Source of the DNA: Saccoglossus kowalevskii
Lineage: Eukaryota > Hemichordata > Enteropneusta > Harrimaniidae
Assembly (NCBI RefSeq): GCF_000003605.2
Contig: NW_003109084.1
Coordinates: 298,569-360,049, forward strand
Length of the DNA: 61,481 bases
Direction of reading: 5' to 3'
The position numbers were made by a program, and so were the translations under genes. This document shows positions 57,149-61,481 of this stretch, piece by piece (position 1 is the first letter of the stretch; each line of letters begins with the position of its first letter). The notes below the pieces were generated by a model that searched no databases, was not told the DNA's origin, and worked only from the letters and a program-made list of their open reading frames with translations.

Positions 57149-59373
57149 CTGAAATAGAGAAAGTGTAATTGTTTAGTCTCATTTTTCCTTTTATTCTCTG
57201 GTTGACTCGACCATCGTCATAAACACTATGTGGATGTTGATGCACAATATATAACGTAACAAAATCAAACACCATTCAGAAAGTTTCAGCGAAAGGAGAT
57301 TGGTGGCAGTCGCTCTTACCTTTCACAACAATGGCTGCAACCTTTGTCTTCGTCACCATTGTATAGTTACTATTGGGGAATAAAACCATAATTAAGTTTA
57401 CTTATTTACTTACTTAAATACTGTCAACATATTCTCGAAACAGGACATTTCCCAAAATTCAAGTTGACCGTTATGTTTTTTCAAACATAAATCCTAACTA
57501 TATATTTTGAAAATTTATCAATCGAAAAAACAAAAGAATTGACAATGCTAATAATTGAAATATATCTGAGTTTTGCTTTGGCGAAGGTGAAAATTGGACT
57601 AACTAATATTCCTTCATATAGTTGCCTAATATGTATGTGACAAACTAAGTTATATTACAATTTATTTCAAAAACTAAAAATGTTGCACACTAAATAGTAT
57701 TCGTTCGTTTAAAAGTGAAAACATTAATACGCATGTGCAATGATTGTTGCTGTACGTACCGAAATAAGCAGTGCACATGCGTACTAGTATTATAGAATTT
57801 TATCCAAAAATACTCAGTTGTGTGTGCTACAAGAACAGTGTGTTTAGTTCACTCATATTGCAATATATCAATCAACATAAAATATCAAACAAATTACATT
57901 AAATGTTTAGACGCTATGTATTATGTAGTACGTACTTGTTAAACAAGATGGCGTCACTTCCGTTTAGAAATCTTTTCGTTCCTTCCAAGATGGATAGAAA
58001 ATTAACATTACTCGAATATAAATAGTCACATGTCATAGGTTCTGGAGGTTTGTCACACAAAAATGCTGTGCTGCCAAGCACGAGCTCATTTGCGTATGTG
58101 CATTTGTTATAAAACGTCCCGTCAGTTGCATTAGTTTCGAGAATACACGTAGATTGGACAGTCTTTTCCTGTTTGCGATAGTGGCCCGTCCAGTTGAGCT
58201 TTTGTTCAGCTGGCCACCACACCTCGCGTAACCATTTGGTCGATTCGGCTGGGTGTACCAAGGTGATGTCGAATGCGGCGTAGCCTTTCCAAGCGGCGTA
58301 AAACGTGACGATGTACGTGCCGTTACCTTGATCCCTAACTAGACCGGCGCTGCGCATTTTCTGGACGTCATTGTACATTACCACATACCACATATCACCA
58401 CCGTGCATGCGTGGTAGCCCCGTTGCATCATGGGTTGTGAGTATGAGATGCAGCGTGTCACCTTTGTGTATGTTATCTTCGGTTTCCATGACAACGACTT
58501 TGGTATTATTTATACTAGTGAAGGGAATATACCCCGGTTCGTAAGTGTAACTGAAATTGTATACGTCGATGACGTCATCGGTTATGAGAGAGAAGGTAGT
58601 CGTCTCGAATTCACCTGGGTTTGTGGCTATTAATGATTGACTTTCTGAATTCTGATTTGGTCTCGTCATCAATTTCGCTCTGCCATGCGAATTTATTGAC
58701 GTTGAAAACTTATCAACTTGTTGCACAATACTAGGTTTGTCGTCGATGATACTTATCTCCCGTACCTGTTTGGGCGAAAATGGAGCATAGTCATTGATAT
58801 ATTGTTTAATTTGACGAACATTTTGTACATTTCGCTGATCTGTCAACCTAATCTCACTCTGCCGCTACCAAAACAACAACGCAGAATTGAAGACCCAATC
58901 TCGATAAATTGAAGTATTTTGATAAATACATGGAGTTCTGATTTATCATATAAGATACTCCCTGTGCTTCACACTGTGCAGTATTCGTTTTAATTAGCTT
59001 ACGTTTTGGTAATTCCAAGATGCATGCACATTACTGCTATGTTGGTGACAAATAACAGTAGTTAATGATAAACAATACTTTATTGTTCCTTTCAAGATGC
59101 TACATCCAACGCAATTCTGTAAACATACTCAAAAACTACTAAAACATTACTGCTTTCCACTTTAAATAAAATGCAGAATTGTATCCAAATTATCTGTTTC
59201 GTGTAAATTGTATTACGGTAGAATGCTTTTCAAAGTATCTACTACACAACCACGTGCATGCAGTTATTATAAATTAATATATGTTCACGTCAACTTACCA
59301 AACACACCAATGACACTGCTAGTAACACAAACAGCACGAACTTTACCCACTTTTTACACGATCCTTGACTCAT
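56355..59373 (-). CDS. NXPE-family protein (neurexophilin-like plus PC-esterase), 4 exons
   Basis: Minus-strand exons 59299-59373, 57936-58864, 57320-57369 and 56355-57148 join in phases 0, 2 and 1 to 1848 nt, 615 residues plus stop. The start gccaccATG has an ideal Kozak context. Residues about 10-25 form a hydrophobic signal anchor (type II membrane topology expected). Residues about 130-270 resemble the neurexophilin/Ig-like domain of NXPE proteins (GDTLHLILTTHDATG, GGDMWYVVM, DQGNGTYIVTF, LVHPAES). Residues about 400-605 resemble the PC-esterase domain: the nucleophile motif G416-D-S418, then DVWDMN and the family-typical end MFLSHIC. Human NXPE1 has been reported to act in sialic acid O-acetylation; the substrate here is unknown. 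The catalytic His expected before the C-terminal motif seems absent (S-M588-P). NXPE assignment is firm; activity is doubtful. Confidence 0.85.
57320..57369 (-). CDS. NXPE-like exon 3: 50-nt micro-exon
   Basis: Direct joining of the flanking exons would shift the frame (exon 2 leaves phase 2, exon 4 needs phase 1). A 50-nt segment bounded by a good acceptor (ttttattccccaatag) and a strong donor (AAAG|gtaaga) fixes the phase exactly. It supplies NNYTMVTKTKVAAIVVK between SDAILFN and EKSVQLRPL. Splice sites and phase both support it. Confidence 0.75.
57936..58864 (-). CDS. NXPE-like exon 2: neurexophilin-like domain
   Basis: This 929-nt exon (about residues 26-335) enters in phase 0 after tttggtag (an alternative acceptor six bases on would drop two residues) and exits in phase 2 at AA|gtacgt. 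It encodes a linker rich in charged residues, the neurexophilin/Ig-like domain and a Cys-bearing segment (STCILETN, NKCTYANE, FLCDKPPEPMTCDYL), ending SDAILFN. Several N-x-S/T sequons fit a lumenal location. The frame continues 7 codons past the donor before a stop. Confidence 0.85.
59299..59373 (-). CDS. NXPE-like exon 1: cytosolic stub and signal anchor
   Basis: Twenty-five codons, MSQGSCKKWVKFVLFVLLAV then SLVCL, end in phase 0 at TTG|gtaagt. The pattern of a few basic residues and then a hydrophobic run is a classic type II anchor of Golgi or secretory enzymes. It is too short to be listed by length. The support is the Kozak match, the donor, and the fact that the next exon lacks any membrane segment. 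Confidence 0.75.
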
Positions 59374-60570
59374 GGTGGCGCTCTTCTATTTCGCCAACGA
59401 AGTGAACGCTGGTAGCCACTTGTTGAGTGGAATCAGAGAAACAAGACAGTGGGAACTACGTGCAAATTATAAACAATACAAATTAAACACGATTTTGTGT
59501 TAGAAAGAAGTCCGCGTTGTATTCTTTATTTTAAGTATTGAGAGAGTGGGTCATTTCAAGTTCAATTTTCCAGCCAAGTTTTGGGCGGTGACGTCATTTG
59601 AAGAAGGACGTTCCACGCGGTACTACGTCGAAAAGTTGTCGGATTATTACCCCTTTCAGCAATTATATTGATTAGAAAATAGGTGTTATACTACGGTACA
59701 AAGTCTAAATACCGTCTGTTTCCATGATGCGACACGTACATAATAACCTAGACATGAAAGAACATTCGTAGCCACTACACGCTTGGTGTCCAGTGTAACC
59801 GTGTCCTTGCGCCGCAATAAAGCCGAATTCGATTCCCACACCGTCGGGCGACATGGCACCCCATATAAGACCCCAATAGAGTTGTATAAGTGTGGAATAT
59901 TTAGAATGAACGTCCATAATTAGGATCACTGGTGGTCTTAAAATAAAAGAAATATATTTGCGAGGCCCGTACATGCAATAGACATGTGACTGCTACACCT
60001 TTGTTGACGTCACTGTATGTACACATTGCAGCTCACAGCTCACTCGCAATATACCAGTTCATGTTGTATATTTCACAGTGCAATATACAACAATACAAAT
60101 CTGTACACTGCAATAGGTGATATCATACACCTATATACCTGGCTATAACGGGGTATAGGGCTCGTTTATGTACGTACCTGTTTGCGAGTGTTCCGTCGTT
60201 TGTCTCGATCGAAACATGGCGGGAAGTTAATAATTAAGCTAAGAAATCAAATATTCAATCAAAACACTCCAGCGAGCATTTAGAACTGTATCGCTCTGTA
60301 TGCATAAGTGGAACTCCAGATCAGGGACGCGCCTTTTGAAATTCGAGTGGGTGTTAATTCAAAACATTTCTTTGTGAAACCACAGTGCAATATTATTTTA
60401 TTTTTATTTTATTATTATTTTTGTATATTTTGTAACATATACAGAGCTGTAAAATCTTCCGTTGAATACCCATTAGTTGCATATCTCAAATCGTAATAGT
60501 GATTAGATTAGTGCAAGCATTCGAAATAAGCTTAGCTTATTGAAAGATACAATACACCCATGCGCATGTG
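59374..60570. promoter_or_regulatory. Upstream region of the NXPE-like gene with two CREs
   Basis: Perfect CRE palindromes TGACGTCA occur at 59589-59596 and 60005-60012, about 216 and 632 bases before the NXPE start codon. TGACGTCA also appears inside that gene's coding exon (around 58570), so the motif is not rare here. Nothing else in the region is recognisable; an 89-codon minus-strand frame at 59705-59974 lacks domain content. Confidence 0.3.
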
Positions 60571-60579
60571 AACAAATTT

Positions 60580-60905
60580 CACATACACGATGGCACATAA
60601 ATTCCATATTTATGACGTAATTTCTATTATTACATGCCTTCTTGATGTCGTGAATTTGAAAAGTAGACAATTTCATTTTAACGCTACACACACACGACGG
60701 CACATAAATTCCATATTTATGACGTAATTGTATTATTACATGCCTTCTTGATGTTGCGAATTTGAAAAATGGACATTTTCATTTTAACGCTACACATACA
60801 CGACGGCACACAAATTCCATATTTATGACGTAATTTTATTATCACATACCTACGTGATGTCAGAGTTTGAAATATGGACAATATCATTCTTACGCTACAT
60901 TTACT
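60580..60905. repeat. Tandem repeat of about 107 bp, 3 units
   Basis: ggcacataaattccatattt (with one change in the third copy) recurs at 60592, 60699 and 60805. Each is followed by atgacgtaatt, an attacatgcctt-like segment, a tttgaaaa-tggaca segment and acgctaca. The units diverge more in the third copy. Similar minus-strand peptides arise simply from the repetition and are not evidence of a gene. Confidence 0.85.
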
Positions 60906-61481
60906 CTCGTATTCCAACCACTGAATACTCCAACATTTAATATTAAAAAAAACGTTCTTCGTATTGCAATAATCTGTGAAAAATTAACCCACTAAATCCA
61001 AAGAGCTACTTGACATATGCTGCAGCTAATATAGTCCACCAAATGTAATAAACACGCTTATCTCTGTTTTCAATTTGAGTTTATTCTGATGCACCCACAT
61101 TTGAGTCTCCTTAATGGACTCAACACCTCTCAAAATACGCAAATTATTACTGGATGTTAGGAAAGAAAAGCAATAGTGAACATATGTTGCAACTGACGTG
61201 GTACAGCAAGTAAAATAATCTACGTTTTGTTTGTGTTCGATTTCAATTTATTCTGATCACGTATTTGAGTGTTATTAATGCAATTACCACCGAAAATACA
61301 TAAAGTTGAATAAATGAATGACAGCAAAGTACGGTAAAAAATTATACTAAGTAAAATAACCCACGTTTTGTACATGCAGGGGCTTTAGTCCATCAGCTGG
61401 GTCTAAAAAAATGAGATTTTGTACTCATTTCGGGGAACCGGCTGGAATTGCTGTAAATGGCTTTTATAGGCCCTAAGCATG
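60906..61481. other. Right-end non-coding sequence
   Basis: AT-rich DNA without a supported gene. Loosely related words recur (agtttattctgatgcacccacatttgagtctccttaatg near 61075 and atttattctgatcacgtatttgagtgttattaatg near 61245), suggesting one diverged duplication of about 170 bases. Confidence 0.4.

Noticed and set aside
57930-57960. Direct exon 2-exon 4 junction for NXPE using GGAA|gtgacg
   Set aside because: It is phase-compatible but deletes the SDAILFN segment and uses a weaker donor; the micro-exon model keeps both the stronger donor and the domain.
59811-59860. tRNA-like T-loop word (aattcgattcc)
   Set aside because: No matching acceptor stem, D-loop or anticodon arm could be folded around it.
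60503-60917. Two minus-strand frames with similar peptides (SVKMK, FQI, KKACNN)
   Set aside because: The similarity follows directly from the 107-bp tandem repeat; no sign of selection on protein.

Overview
This is eukaryotic DNA from a metazoan genome assembly: AT-rich, intron-bearing, with GT-AG splice sites, many dispersed inverted-repeat elements and one run of 314 unknown bases. The genes (a Fat4-type giant cadherin and an NXPE-family protein) and the repeat landscape suggest a marine invertebrate, probably a deuterostome such as a hemichordate. The species call is inference only.

Layout. Bases 1-3482 are non-coding and include a likely promoter (inverted CCAAT, perfect CRE, CACC box near 3050-3089). 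Bases 3483-50857 (+) hold one complete giant gene. I could join 12 exons at consensus splice sites with every codon phase closing, giving 4968 residues: signal peptide, 34 cadherin repeats, a membrane-proximal region, four EGF modules, LamG, EGF, LamG, further EGF modules, one transmembrane helix and a tail of about 438 residues. This is the architecture and approximate length of Fat4/Drosophila Fat. The first intron is 22.4 kb and holds the assembly gap, copies of a small inverted-repeat element, and a candidate homeodomain/POU-motif-rich block. Intron 7 (6.4 kb) carries an 83-bp minisatellite whose units can fold into hairpins.

Bases 50858 to about 53240 are the probable 3' UTR. The region 53250-56354 holds a possible orphan minus-strand terminal exon (53794-53928) and a long foldback repeat (about 55889-56289). 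Bases 56355-59373 (-) hold a complete four-exon NXPE-like gene (615 residues), including a 25-codon signal-anchor exon and a 50-nt micro-exon recovered by phase logic. The two genes are tail to tail. The right end (59374-61481) contains CRE-type sites upstream of the NXPE start and a 107-bp tandem repeat.

Function. Fat4 is a planar-polarity/Hippo-pathway receptor for Dachsous at the plasma membrane. NXPE proteins are secretory-pathway membrane proteins with a neurexophilin-like domain and a PC-esterase domain. Nothing in the sequence ties the two genes into one pathway. I did not find a wholly new system. The most notable observations are a predicted furin site inside LamG2 of the Fat protein, a classical-cadherin-like tail motif, loss of a likely catalytic His in the NXPE esterase domain, and the structured repeats.
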